Shown here in pieces: positions 44,383-52,026 of a stretch of DNA of 64,000 bases. The number at the start of each line of letters is the position of its first letter. Position 1 is the stretch's first letter. Source of the DNA: RGIG4576 sp964536025 (lineage in GTDB: Bacteria > Bacteroidota > Bacteroidia > Bacteroidales > Muribaculaceae); assembly GCA_964536025.1 (NCBI GenBank), contig CAZHXA010000002.1, positions 65,049 through 129,048 on the forward strand. Direction: 5' to 3'. The notes beneath the pieces were generated by a model, which was not told where the DNA came from, made no database searches, and worked only from the letters and a program-made list of their open reading frames with translations. A program made the translations under genes and the position numbers.

Positions 44383-44390
44383 CAAAGTTA
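44383..44390 (-). promoter_or_regulatory. mtaB operon -7 element
   Basis: Minus-strand TAACTTTG, 43 bases before the mtaB ATG. No clear -33 box. Confidence 0.45.
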
Positions 44391-44472
44391 CCGATTTTCC
44401 CTCATATTTGAGAATGTTTTGACCATAAACTATGCTTTTTGCTCAAAAAAAGCGAAAATGTGCCGTTTTTTC

Positions 44473-44503
44473 TTTGTGACGGAATTTATTGTTAGTATCT
44501 TTG
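44473..44503 (+). promoter_or_regulatory. Promoter of the acyl-CoA ligase gene
   Basis: TTTG (44473-44476), 19-base spacer, TATCTTTG (44496-44503): a consensus Bacteroidetes promoter, 45 bases before the ATG. Confidence 0.7.
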
Positions 44504-44548
44504 CACCATCTATTTTGAACAAGTAGGTGTTCATTAAGAGAAGATATT

Positions 44549-46210
44549 ATGGTAGAAGAAAACATTATAAAGGTTTACGAAAATAGTTTTAAGGAAAATT
44601 GGAATTTGCCTGCATTGACCGATTATACCGAGAAGAGAACTATAACCTATGGCGATTTTGCCGAAAAAATAGCCATGTTGCATGAGTTTTATCGTCGTAG
44701 TAACATAAAACGAGGTGATAAAATAGCTTTGATTGGAAAAAATACAAGCGATTGGATTTTAGTCTTCATGGGTACCATTACTTATGGTGCTGTAATTGTT
44801 CCTATCCTTCAAGAATTTAATCCTAATGATGTTCAGCATATAGTAAATCATTCAGGTTCGGTGATGATGTTCTGTACTCATGTCATTTGGGAAAATCTTG
44901 ATGCTTCAGCTTTACGCAATGTTCGTGCAGTCATAGCTCTCGAAGACAAAGCCTTGTTGGCTCAACGTACAGGCGAAACCATAGGAAATGAATTGACAAA
45001 TATTCAAAAGAACTTCTATGCTAAATATAAATCGGGATTTAAACGTAGTGATGTAAAATTTAGCGACGTCAGCAATCGTGAATTGATGGTGCTTAATTAC
45101 ACTTCGGGAACAACCGGTTTCAGTAAAGGCGTTATGATTACCGGTAATAACATTGCCGGTAATGTTATTTTCGGTATTCAGCAAAATTTGCACTATAAAG
45201 GTTCTCGTTGTTTGTCTTTCTTACCACTTGCTCATGCTTACGGATGTGCATTTGACCTTTTAACACCTCTTGCCATAGGTACACATATCACTTTATTAGG
45301 TAAAATACCTTCTCCAAAGATAATTCTTAAAGCAATGGCAGAAGTAAAGCCAAACTTGATTATAAGTGTGCCTTTGATTCTTGAAAAAATTTATCGTAAA
45401 CAAATCGTGCCTATGATAAGCAAAGGCATGATGCGTTGGGCTTTGGCTATTCCATTGCTTGACCGTACTATATACGGAAAAATTCGTCAAAAGTTGGTCG
45501 ATGCATTTGGTGGCTGTTTTGAAGAGATAATAATAGGAGGTGCTCCTTTAAATAAAGAAGTTGAGGAGTTTCTATATAAAATAAAGTTCCCTTTCACTGT
45601 GGGATATGGAATGACCGAGTGTGCTCCACTTGTGAGCTATACTCATTGGAAAGAATTTAAGTTACATTCCTCAGGGAAAGTTCTCCCCGGTATTATGCAA
45701 GCTAAAATCCTTTCTTCTGACCCCGAAAACATTCCGGGAGAAATATATGTTCGCGGAGAAAATGTGATGATGGGATATTATAACAACACCGAAGCTACCG
45801 ATCGTGTGCTTTATGATGATGGTTGGTTGAATACCGGTGATATGGGAACTATGGATAAAGACGGAACTATATACATAAAAGGACGTTCTAAGACTATGAT
45901 TCTTACTGCAAGCGGGCAAAATGTGTATCCCGAAGAAATAGAATCGAAGTTAAATAACATGCCTTATGTAATGGAAAGTCTTATCGTTGAGCGTGATGGG
46001 AAAATAGTGGGTCTTGTTTATCCGGATTATGAAAAAATGGATGCCGATGGCATGACACGCGATAAATTGCCTGAAGTTATGGACGTAGTGCGTAAAGATT
46101 TAAATAAATTGCTTGCTCCTTATGAACAGGTAACTAAAATTCAGTTGTTTGCAAATGAATTTGAAAAAACTCCGAAACGCAGTATAAAACGCTTTTTATA
46201 CACAAACTAA
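44549..46210 (+). CDS. AMP-binding long-chain acyl-CoA (fatty acid) ligase
   Basis: Adenylate-forming enzyme of 553 residues. Phosphate-binding P-loop 'YTSGTTGFSKG' near residue 183, 'VGYGMTECAPLVS' (A5), 'DDGWLNTGDMGTMDKDGT' (A7-A8) and C-terminal catalytic Lys in 'KTPKRSIKRF'. It activates a fatty acid with ATP, most likely to acyl-CoA. Monocistronic, between its own promoter and a strong terminator. The exact acyl substrate is not readable. Confidence 0.92.
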   Translation: MVEENIIKVYENSFKENWNLPALTDYTEKRTITYGDFAEKIAMLHEFYRRSNIKRGDKIALIGKNTSDWILVFMGTITYGAVIVPILQEFNPNDVQHIVNHSGSVMMFCTHVIWENLDASALRNVRAVIALEDKALLAQRTGETIGNELTNIQKNFYAKYKSGFKRSDVKFSDVSNRELMVLNYTSGTTGFSKGVMITGNNIAGNVIFGIQQNLHYKGSRCLSFLPLAHAYGCAFDLLTPLAIGTHITLLGKIPSPKIILKAMAEVKPNLIISVPLILEKIYRKQIVPMISKGMMRWALAIPLLDRTIYGKIRQKLVDAFGGCFEEIIIGGAPLNKEVEEFLYKIKFPFTVGYGMTECAPLVSYTHWKEFKLHSSGKVLPGIMQAKILSSDPENIPGEIYVRGENVMMGYYNNTEATDRVLYDDGWLNTGDMGTMDKDGTIYIKGRSKTMILTASGQNVYPEEIESKLNNMPYVMESLIVERDGKIVGLVYPDYEKMDADGMTRDKLPEVMDVVRKDLNKLLAPYEQVTKIQLFANEFEKTPKRSIKRFLYTN

Positions 46211-46239
46211 TATACATAAATATAATATATTTTTTTCTG

Positions 46240-46275
46240 GATGATTGGCGACGAGAGTCGCCAATCATCTTTTTT
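46240..46275 (+). terminator. Acyl-CoA ligase gene terminator
   Basis: Perfect 13-bp stem GATGATTGGCGAC (46240-46252) with GTCGCCAATCATC (46257-46269), GAGA tetraloop, then TTTTTTA. Confidence 0.92.
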
Positions 46276-46369
46276 ATAGTTTTGCATTAGTCTTTTGCAA
46301 TTAGACACAGTAGATAATTACCGTGTATTAAAGATACAAACAGGTGGAATTTTCTTATAAGCAACTCCT

Positions 46370-46725
46370 ATTAGGTTTTAGCTTTCTTCATTCCGCTTCT
46401 TACGCCTTCGGCATTAATTCATTTGCTATGACTTTAGAATTTCGATTCTCGCGGATTATGCCGGAGGCATAACGTGACCTATTAACCGCTCGTGAGAAAG
46501 ACCGCCAAGGATTTCGACACGTGCGGACACTCTCTGCCCGCCACTCAGCAGTTTCTGAAGGAAACCATTTCGGTCGTTCAATACGGATGTGCAATACCTT
46601 CGGCAGTGTTTTGTTATTCCAAAACACTATCCTCACTAAATATATACTGTGCCCTATATTTATGCTTAAACACAGGTCTATTACTATGCCCACCGTAAAA
46701 ATCCGCTGACCCCCAATTACTCCCC
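46370..46725. other. GC-richer, hairpin-rich non-coding element of unknown nature
   Basis: About 350 bases between two terminators, clearly richer in G+C than its surroundings. It contains near-palindromic words built on ATGCC-NNN-GGCAT (ACGCCTTCGGCATT near 46401; TTATGCCGGAGGCATAA at 46457-46473) and a perfect hairpin GTGTTTTG/CAAAACAC (46606-46627). Several short ORFs cross it on both strands; none has a start context or family likeness. A repeated intergenic element or structured RNA is my best reading; copy number elsewhere cannot be judged. Confidence 0.4.
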
Positions 46726-46748
46726 TGATAAAGGAATATCGAACAAAA

Positions 46749-46783
46749 AAATAAAGAACTATTCAATGAATAGTTCTTTATTT
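46749..46783. terminator. tRNA-Arg(ACG) terminator
   Basis: Inverted repeat AAATAAAGAACTATTCA / TGAATAGTTCTTTATTT directly after the minus-strand tRNA 3' end; T-rich on the minus strand after the stem. Confidence 0.8.
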
Positions 46784-46786
46784 GTG

Positions 46787-46860
46787 TGATTCGCACAGGA
46801 TTCAAACCTGTAACCTTCTGATCCGTAGTCAGATGCTCTATTCAGTTGAGCTAGCGAACC
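46787..46860 (-). tRNA. tRNA-Arg (ACG anticodon)
   Basis: 74 bases: acceptor GGTTCGC/GCGAATC, anticodon arm TCTGA-CTACGGA-TCAGA with anticodon ACG (A34 is normally edited to inosine), T-arm ACAGG-TTTGAAT-CCTGT, discriminator A, CCA not encoded. Confidence 0.95.
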
Positions 46861-46880
46861 ATTTTTCTCGTTTGCGAGTG

Positions 46881-46911
46881 CAAAGTTAGATAATATTTTT
46901 TTGAAATCAAA
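46881..46911 (-). promoter_or_regulatory. tRNA-Arg(ACG) promoter
   Basis: Minus strand: TTTG (46908-46911), 19-base spacer, TAACTTTG (46881-46888), followed by CACTCGC as at the tRNA-Glu and tRNA-Ser promoters. Confidence 0.75.
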
Positions 46912-46929
46912 AAATATTTGAAGTTTTTT

Positions 46930-47535
46930 TTAAGAATCTCTCAAATTTTCGTTGATTTTTTCGATATAATCAAGTATCTCATCACGTCCTCGTTTGTCTT
47001 CGCTTGAAGTTAAGAAGTAGGGTGGAAGTTCTTCCCAACTTTGTTTCAACGTGTTTAAATATTTTTTTACGTTTTTAGGTCCGGCTTCTTTTCCCATTTT
47101 GTCCATTTTAGTGAATACGATGCTGAAAGGAACACCATTTTCACCCAACCATTCCATAAATTCCAAATCTATCTTTTGCGGGTCATGTCGAGAATCAACA
47201 AGCACAAATAGATTGGTCATTTGCATGCGATGCAAGATATAATTTTCAATTATTTTTTTGAATTTATCTCTGCTTTCTTTGCTTCGTTTTGCATATCCAT
47301 AACCGGGCAAGTCTACAATATACCATTCTTTATTTATTAAGAAATGGTTTATGAGAAGAGTTTTTCCCGGAGTTGCAGATGTTTTAGCCAAAGAGGTGCG
47401 TTCGGTGAGCATATTTATTAGCGAAGATTTACCTACATTGGATCTGCCTATAAATGCGTATTCCGGAATGTTACCTTCCGGACATTTCTTTACATCGGAA
47501 TTGCTTATGACGTATTCTGCTGTTTTTATTTTCAT
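46930..47535 (-). CDS. engB: Ribosome biogenesis GTPase YihA/YsxC (EngB)
   Basis: Essential-type GTPase of 201 residues in large ribosomal subunit assembly. G1 'GRSNVGKSS', G2-region 'TSATPGKT', G3 'VDLPGYGYA', G4 'FTKMDK' and G5-like 'SSEDKRGRDEI'. Full length. Its promoter element TATCTTTG is at 47562-47569 on the minus strand. Confidence 0.95.
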   Translation of the reverse strand: MKIKTAEYVISNSDVKKCPEGNIPEYAFIGRSNVGKSSLINMLTERTSLAKTSATPGKTLLINHFLINKEWYIVDLPGYGYAKRSKESRDKFKKIIENYILHRMQMTNLFVLVDSRHDPQKIDLEFMEWLGENGVPFSIVFTKMDKMGKEAGPKNVKKYLNTLKQSWEELPPYFLTSSEDKRGRDEILDYIEKINENLRDS

Positions 47536-47561
47536 TCTTTGAAATTTTGTTTATCTCTTGG

Positions 47562-47569
47562 CAAAGATA
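47562..47569 (-). promoter_or_regulatory. engB promoter -7 element
   Basis: Minus-strand TATCTTTG, 27 bases before the engB ATG, back-to-back with the FprA promoter at 47616. Confidence 0.5.
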
Positions 47570-47615
47570 CAATATTTTTGATAAGAAAGCAGGGCTAAAT
47601 GTGGGATTTTATAAG

Positions 47616-47623
47616 TATCTTTG
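47616..47623 (+). promoter_or_regulatory. fprA promoter -7 element
   Basis: TATCTTTG, 33 bases before the ATG at 47656. It argues against the TTG start at 47638. Confidence 0.5.
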
Positions 47624-47655
47624 TAACAAAATAATATTTGATACTTTATAAAGAT

Positions 47656-48825
47656 ATGTTTATTACTGAAGATATAAAATACATAGGGGTAGATGACTTG
47701 GATGTAGATTTGTTTGAAAGTCAGTATGTCGTGCCCAATGGAATGTCTTATAATTCATATTTAATTCTTGACGAAAAAATAGCCGTAATGGATACGGTTG
47801 ATAAGCGTAAAGCTTCGGAGTGGTGGACTAATTTGGAAAAAGAATTAAGTGGAAAAACTCCTGATTATTTGGTTGTTCAGCACATGGAACCCGACCATGC
47901 CGGAGTGATAGGAGAATTTGCAGTAAAGTATCCTAAAGCAAAGATAATTGCTACCGATAAGGCAATAAAAATGTTGCCATTGTTCTTTGAAGAAGTTGAT
48001 TTTACCGATAGAACAATAGCTGTAAAAGAAAATGATGTAATTTCGCTCGGTTCTCATAATTTGCAGTTTGTTATGGCTCCTATGGTTCATTGGCCCGAAG
48101 TGATGACAACCTACGATCAAAAAGATAAAGTGTTGTTTTCAGCCGATGGCTTTGGTAAATTCGGAGCTTTGTCGCATGAAGAGGATTGGGCATGTGAGGC
48201 TCGTCGATATTATTTCAATATATGTGGGAAATATGGAATCCAAGTGCAGAATTTATTGAGAAAAGCCGGACATCTTGATATTGAAATAATTTGTCCGCTT
48301 CATGGTCCTATTTTAAAAGAAAATTTGGCATATTATATAGATTTATATAACACTTGGAGCGATTATCAACCCGAAACCGAAGGCGTATTTATTGCCTATG
48401 CGTCAATCCATGGCAATACGGCTGAAGCAGCACATAAATTGGCTGAAATATTAAAGGAAAAGGGGGCAAAGAAAGTTTCGGTAGCCGATTTGAGCCGTTG
48501 TGATATGGCGGAAGCCGTTGAAGATGCTTTTAAAATGAGTAACATGGTGCTTGCTTCAGCAAGTTACGATGCAGGAATATTCCCTCCTATGAATGATTTT
48601 TTGCATCATTTAAAGGATAAAAGTTTTCAAAATCGCAGAGTGGCAATTATTGAGAATGGTTTGTGGGCTCCTGTTGCCGGTAAATTGATTCGTGTAGCAA
48701 TGCAGAACATGAAAGATATAGAGGTGCTTGACCCTATGATTACTATACGCGGAAAGATGAAATCAAGTGATGTTGCATTGCTATCTAATCTTGCCGATGT
48801 TATTCTCAAAAAAGATACATATTAA
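47656..48825 (+). CDS. A-type flavodiiron protein (FprA family)
   Basis: Cytoplasmic O2 and/or NO reductase of 389 residues: a metallo-beta-lactamase-like domain with a di-iron site, then a flavodoxin domain binding FMN. The di-iron ligands are all present: H76-x-E78-x-D80-H81 in 'QHMEPDHAG', His in 'MVHWPE' (about 143), Asp in 'SADGFG' (about 162), and His in 'CPLHGP' (about 224). The flavodoxin phosphate loop is 'YASIHGNTAEAAHKLAEIL'. It protects anaerobes from oxygen or nitric oxide. recR starts directly after its stop, so they are co-transcribed. Confidence 0.94.
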   Translation: MFITEDIKYIGVDDLDVDLFESQYVVPNGMSYNSYLILDEKIAVMDTVDKRKASEWWTNLEKELSGKTPDYLVVQHMEPDHAGVIGEFAVKYPKAKIIATDKAIKMLPLFFEEVDFTDRTIAVKENDVISLGSHNLQFVMAPMVHWPEVMTTYDQKDKVLFSADGFGKFGALSHEEDWACEARRYYFNICGKYGIQVQNLLRKAGHLDIEIICPLHGPILKENLAYYIDLYNTWSDYQPETEGVFIAYASIHGNTAEAAHKLAEILKEKGAKKVSVADLSRCDMAEAVEDAFKMSNMVLASASYDAGIFPPMNDFLHHLKDKSFQNRRVAIIENGLWAPVAGKLIRVAMQNMKDIEVLDPMITIRGKMKSSDVALLSNLADVILKKDTY

Positions 48826-49458
48826 ATGGAACAAGAATTTGCTTCATCATTATTGGAAAATGCGGTAAGCGAATTTGCCAAGTTGCCGGGAATAGGGCGA
48901 AAAACGGCATTACGACTTGTTTTGTATTTATTGCGTCAAAATGAAAGTGCTTCGATAAGTTTTGGAGAAGCAATAATAAAATTGCGTAAGGAAATAAAAT
49001 ATTGCTGTAAGTGTCATAATATATCCGAAAGTGAAGTTTGTCCCATTTGTTCCAATCCCTCACGCGATACAAGTATAATATGTGTCGTAGAGAATGTCAA
49101 AGATGTGATGAGTATAGAAAATACGCATCAACACAGGGGGCTTTATCATGTTCTTGGCGGACTCATTTCACCAATGGACGGAATAGGTCCGCAAGATGTT
49201 GAAATTGACAGTCTTGTAGAACGTGTAAAATCGGGTGAGGTTAAAGAAGTGATATTGGCTTTGAGTGCAACAATGGAAGGTGATACTACCAATTTTTATA
49301 TTTTCAGAAAACTTGCTGTTTTTCCAGAAGTGAAAATTACGATGTTGGCTCGAGGTATGTCGGTAGGAAATGACATAGAGTATACCGATGAATTAACATT
49401 GGGACGTTCTATTTTAAACAGAACGCTTTTTTCCGATTCTTTTGCAAATAACGGTTAA
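48826..49458 (+). CDS. recR: Recombination protein RecR
   Basis: DNA-gap binding ring protein of 210 residues, partner of RecO. Helix-hairpin-helix 'FAKLPGIGRKTALRLVLYLL', C4 zinc finger 'CCKCHNISESEVCPIC', and Toprim domain with 'VVENVKDVMSIE', 'YHVLGGLISPMDGIGPQD' and 'LALSATMEGDTT'. The first base of its ATG follows the fprA stop with no gap. Confidence 0.96.
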   Translation: MEQEFASSLLENAVSEFAKLPGIGRKTALRLVLYLLRQNESASISFGEAIIKLRKEIKYCCKCHNISESEVCPICSNPSRDTSIICVVENVKDVMSIENTHQHRGLYHVLGGLISPMDGIGPQDVEIDSLVERVKSGEVKEVILALSATMEGDTTNFYIFRKLAVFPEVKITMLARGMSVGNDIEYTDELTLGRSILNRTLFSDSFANNG

Positions 49459-49488
49459 TATAAGACATATAAAATAGGTTTGTTTGAA

Positions 49489-49533
49489 AATAAGCAAGAG
49501 TTACAAATATTTTATTTGCAATTCTTGCTTATT
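49489..49533. terminator. Bidirectional terminator between recR and the hemerythrin regulator
   Basis: Very long stem: AATAAGCAAGAGTTACAAATA (49489-49509) pairs with 49513-49533 with only a few mismatches, loop of 3-5 bases. It separates convergent genes. Confidence 0.85.
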
Positions 49534-49563
49534 ATCTATAATAGATGTATAAAATATTGTTTT

Positions 49564-50529
49564 TTACGATATTTTGATGTCTTGAAGTTTTACTAATTTA
49601 TTGATTATGGCATATATGGTAAGTCCTGCCGGAGTGTGAATTTGTAATTTAGATGTGATGTTTTTACGGTGTGTAGCTACGGTGTGAACCGATAAGCATA
49701 GCGTGTCGGCTATTTCTTTGTTTGTTAATCCTCTTGCCACGCAACTTATTATTTCAATTTCCCTTTGGCTTAAAGCTTCCAGTTTTTCTGTTTTAGAAAG
49801 TTCTTCACTTGCTGCATCATAGTCATCGTTTGATTTTTCTTTTCGTGATTTTATGACAGCAGCTTCTTGTTTTTCAACAGCCGGAATGAAAATATTATCT
49901 TCAACAAGACAGTGAGAATTTAAGTCTTGTTCGCAATTGATTATATCAAAAAGAACGGCATTAAGCAAGTCGTTTTCTTTTTCGGGATAATATCTGATAA
50001 TAATATCTTTTAATTCTTTCAATTTCTTGCTCATTCGGTAATGTTTTCCGGCAAAAGTTGAAATAGAATAGTTTTTGCATTCTTGGTTGTTGAGTAATTT
50101 TTCCACATAAGCAAAAACAGTCTTATTCTCATACTCCATGTGTCGTCTTACCTCTGTTACATATTCATCAAAGAATTTAAGAATAAAAGTAGCAACATCG
50201 TTTGGGTCAGAATAATCAATAGCATCAATTAAGCGTCGTCTTATTGTAGGCAGATTGAAGTCAAGGAAATAGGTGTGAGCCCGTTTCAAGTATTCAATGA
50301 GTGATTGCAATGATATATTTTGATAATCGTTTTCTTTGTTGCATATAAAATTGGCAACAGCCAAAAAAGTGTTTGTATCAACTCCTTGTTCTTCGCAAAT
50401 CTCTTTAATATACTTATCTCCAAATCCAAGAGATATGCCAAAACGGCTCATAACCATCAGTATAGAGCTGTTGTCATCAATTAAATCCCTCATGCGGTTT
50501 GAGGGTAGATATTTTTTAATGCTATCCAT
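49564..50529 (-). CDS. LuxR-type regulator with hemerythrin di-iron domain
   Basis: Predicted DNA-binding sensor of 321 residues. Residues about 5-60 resemble the helical domain that precedes hemerythrin in RIC/ScdA proteins; 80-225 form a hemerythrin-like domain with candidate iron ligands H85, H130, E134 (HMEYE), H163, H206 and E210 (HCLVE). A short charged linker leads to a GerE/LuxR helix-turn-helix (about 250-312: 'LSQREIEIISCVARGLTNKE', 'LSVHTVATHRKNI'). Di-iron hemerythrin domains bind O2, NO or iron, so this is a likely redox/NO sensor. It is divergent from the porin-imelysin-diheme-CcsBA genes, its most likely targets. ATG 50529 is used; an upstream TTG at 50550 overlaps the promoter. 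Confidence 0.85.
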   Translation of the reverse strand: MDSIKKYLPSNRMRDLIDDNSSILMVMSRFGISLGFGDKYIKEICEEQGVDTNTFLAVANFICNKENDYQNISLQSLIEYLKRAHTYFLDFNLPTIRRRLIDAIDYSDPNDVATFILKFFDEYVTEVRRHMEYENKTVFAYVEKLLNNQECKNYSISTFAGKHYRMSKKLKELKDIIIRYYPEKENDLLNAVLFDIINCEQDLNSHCLVEDNIFIPAVEKQEAAVIKSRKEKSNDDYDAASEELSKTEKLEALSQREIEIISCVARGLTNKEIADTLCLSVHTVATHRKNITSKLQIHTPAGLTIYAIINKLVKLQDIKIS

Positions 50530-50551
50530 CAGACTTATGTGCTTTTGCAAG

Positions 50552-50559
50552 CAAAATTA
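50552..50559 (-). promoter_or_regulatory. Promoter -7 element of the hemerythrin regulator
   Basis: Minus-strand TAATTTTG, 23 bases before the ATG at 50529, giving a short leader. It faces the porin promoter at 50641-50671 across about 80 bases, a natural place for a shared operator. Confidence 0.45.
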
Positions 50560-50640
50560 TCGTGAAAAGCGATACCAGGCAATACCTAAAAATAATGAAA
50601 ATCAACTTAATTTTTACTTAAAAATCGTGATTTTTGGGTA

Positions 50641-50671
50641 TTGTGTAACCCTTATTTCAAGCGTACTTTTG
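50641..50671 (+). promoter_or_regulatory. Promoter of the porin-imelysin-diheme operon
   Basis: TTGT (50641-50644), 19-base spacer, TACTTTTG (50664-50671), 35 bases before the porin ATG. Confidence 0.55.
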
Positions 50672-50705
50672 CGTAGCTAAAAATAAATTCAATAAGCATA
50701 TAAAT

Positions 50706-51998
50706 ATGAGAAAAGTATTGTTATTTGTTATCTGTGTGGTAATATGTTGTTTGGGTATGCAAGCTGCAAATAATCAAGATACAGTATTGGTTGAGAAAAA
50801 ATCGCGATTGACGATAGGTGGTTATGGTGAGGCTGTTATGACTCGTAATTTCTTTAGCGATAAATATTTACGTTATACCGATGCCGAAACTTATAAAAAT
50901 GATAATAGTCATGGACGTTTTGATATTCCTCATGTTGTAATTTATTTGGGATATGACTTTGGTAAAGGGTGGTCGATGGGGACTGAAATAGAATTTGAAC
51001 ACGGAGGTACTGAAAGTGCAGTTGAAATAGAAGAAGAGGAAGCCGGAGAATATGAATCGGAAGTTGAACGTGGGGGAGAAGTGGCTCTCGAGCAATTTTG
51101 GATACAAAAAACTTTTTCTCGTGCGTTGAATTTACGTATGGGTCATATTGTAGTGCCTGTAGGAGCAACTAATCAGCATCACATGCCTACCGAATTTTTT
51201 ACAGTTTATCGTCCGGAAGGAGAAAATACCATAATGCCTTGTACATGGCATGAAACCGGAGTCAGCTTGTGGGGTAATGTAGGAAAATGGAGATATGAAG
51301 TGCAATTTCTTCCCGGTCTTGATTCCGACCGTTTCGGTCGTCAAGGTTGGGTGCATGATGGTGCCGGAAGCCCTTATGAATTTAAAATTGCCAATTCTTA
51401 TGCCGGAGCTTTTCGTGTAGATAATTATTCTGTGCCGGGTTTGACCCTTTCTTTGAGTGGTTATGTGGGCAATACATTTAAAAACACATTAAGTGCTACC
51501 GATAATGCTAAATATAAAGATGTGAAAGGTACAGTAGCCATAGGAGCATTTGATTTTAGATATAATGCACATAATGTGGTTGTTAGAGGGAACTTTGATT
51601 ATGGACATTTGAGCGATTCCGAAATGATAACAAAGTTCAATATGGCGATGAGAAAGGATTCTCCTTCTCCAAAGCAAGCAGTAGCTTCAGATGCTATTGC
51701 AATGGGTGTGGAAGCAGGATATGATGTATTGTCATTGATGAAAGGACTCAAGGCAAATAATCAAAAATTATATGTCTTCGGTCGCTATGAATATTATGAT
51801 TCAATGTATAAAATCGAGGGCAGTGTTCAAGATTATAAGTGGTGCGGTCGTCAACGTGTGGCTGCCGGCTTGAATTATTTCCCAATGAAGGATATTGTGA
51901 TAAAAGGAGAATACAGCATAGGTTTGCTTGATAAAAGATATAACAATGAACCATCGGTGTCTATCGGAGTGGCTTATTCAGGTTTCTTTACGAAATAA
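50706..51998 (+). CDS. Outer-membrane porin-like protein with acidic loop
   Basis: 430 residues with signal peptide ('LLFVICVVICCLGMQAAN') and the beta-strand pattern of a porin of the phosphate-selective O/P-like class: 'LTIGGYGEAVMTRNF', 'FDIPHVVIYLGYDFGKGWSM', 'NLRMGHIVVPVGATNQHHMP', repeated strands, and C-terminal 'VSIGVAYSGFF'. A striking insert at about residues 105-125 is dominated by Glu (EIEEEEAGEYESEVERGGE), likely an external or channel loop able to bind cations. It is 28 bases upstream of the imelysin gene, suggesting it serves the same pathway, perhaps as the entry pore. Substrate unproven. Confidence 0.72.
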   Translation: MRKVLLFVICVVICCLGMQAANNQDTVLVEKKSRLTIGGYGEAVMTRNFFSDKYLRYTDAETYKNDNSHGRFDIPHVVIYLGYDFGKGWSMGTEIEFEHGGTESAVEIEEEEAGEYESEVERGGEVALEQFWIQKTFSRALNLRMGHIVVPVGATNQHHMPTEFFTVYRPEGENTIMPCTWHETGVSLWGNVGKWRYEVQFLPGLDSDRFGRQGWVHDGAGSPYEFKIANSYAGAFRVDNYSVPGLTLSLSGYVGNTFKNTLSATDNAKYKDVKGTVAIGAFDFRYNAHNVVVRGNFDYGHLSDSEMITKFNMAMRKDSPSPKQAVASDAIAMGVEAGYDVLSLMKGLKANNQKLYVFGRYEYYDSMYKIEGSVQDYKWCGRQRVAAGLNYFPMKDIVIKGEYSIGLLDKRYNNEPSVSIGVAYSGFFTK

Positions 51999-52026
51999 CA
52001 TAAACAAATAAAATTATAAATTAAAG

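Noticed and set aside
46400..46698. Short ORFs on both strands in the GC-rich element, including a peptide with 'LLSGGQRV' resembling an ABC-transporter signature
   Set aside because: Several frames are open together, none has a Walker motif or credible start, and the likeness is a few residues only; treated as non-coding.
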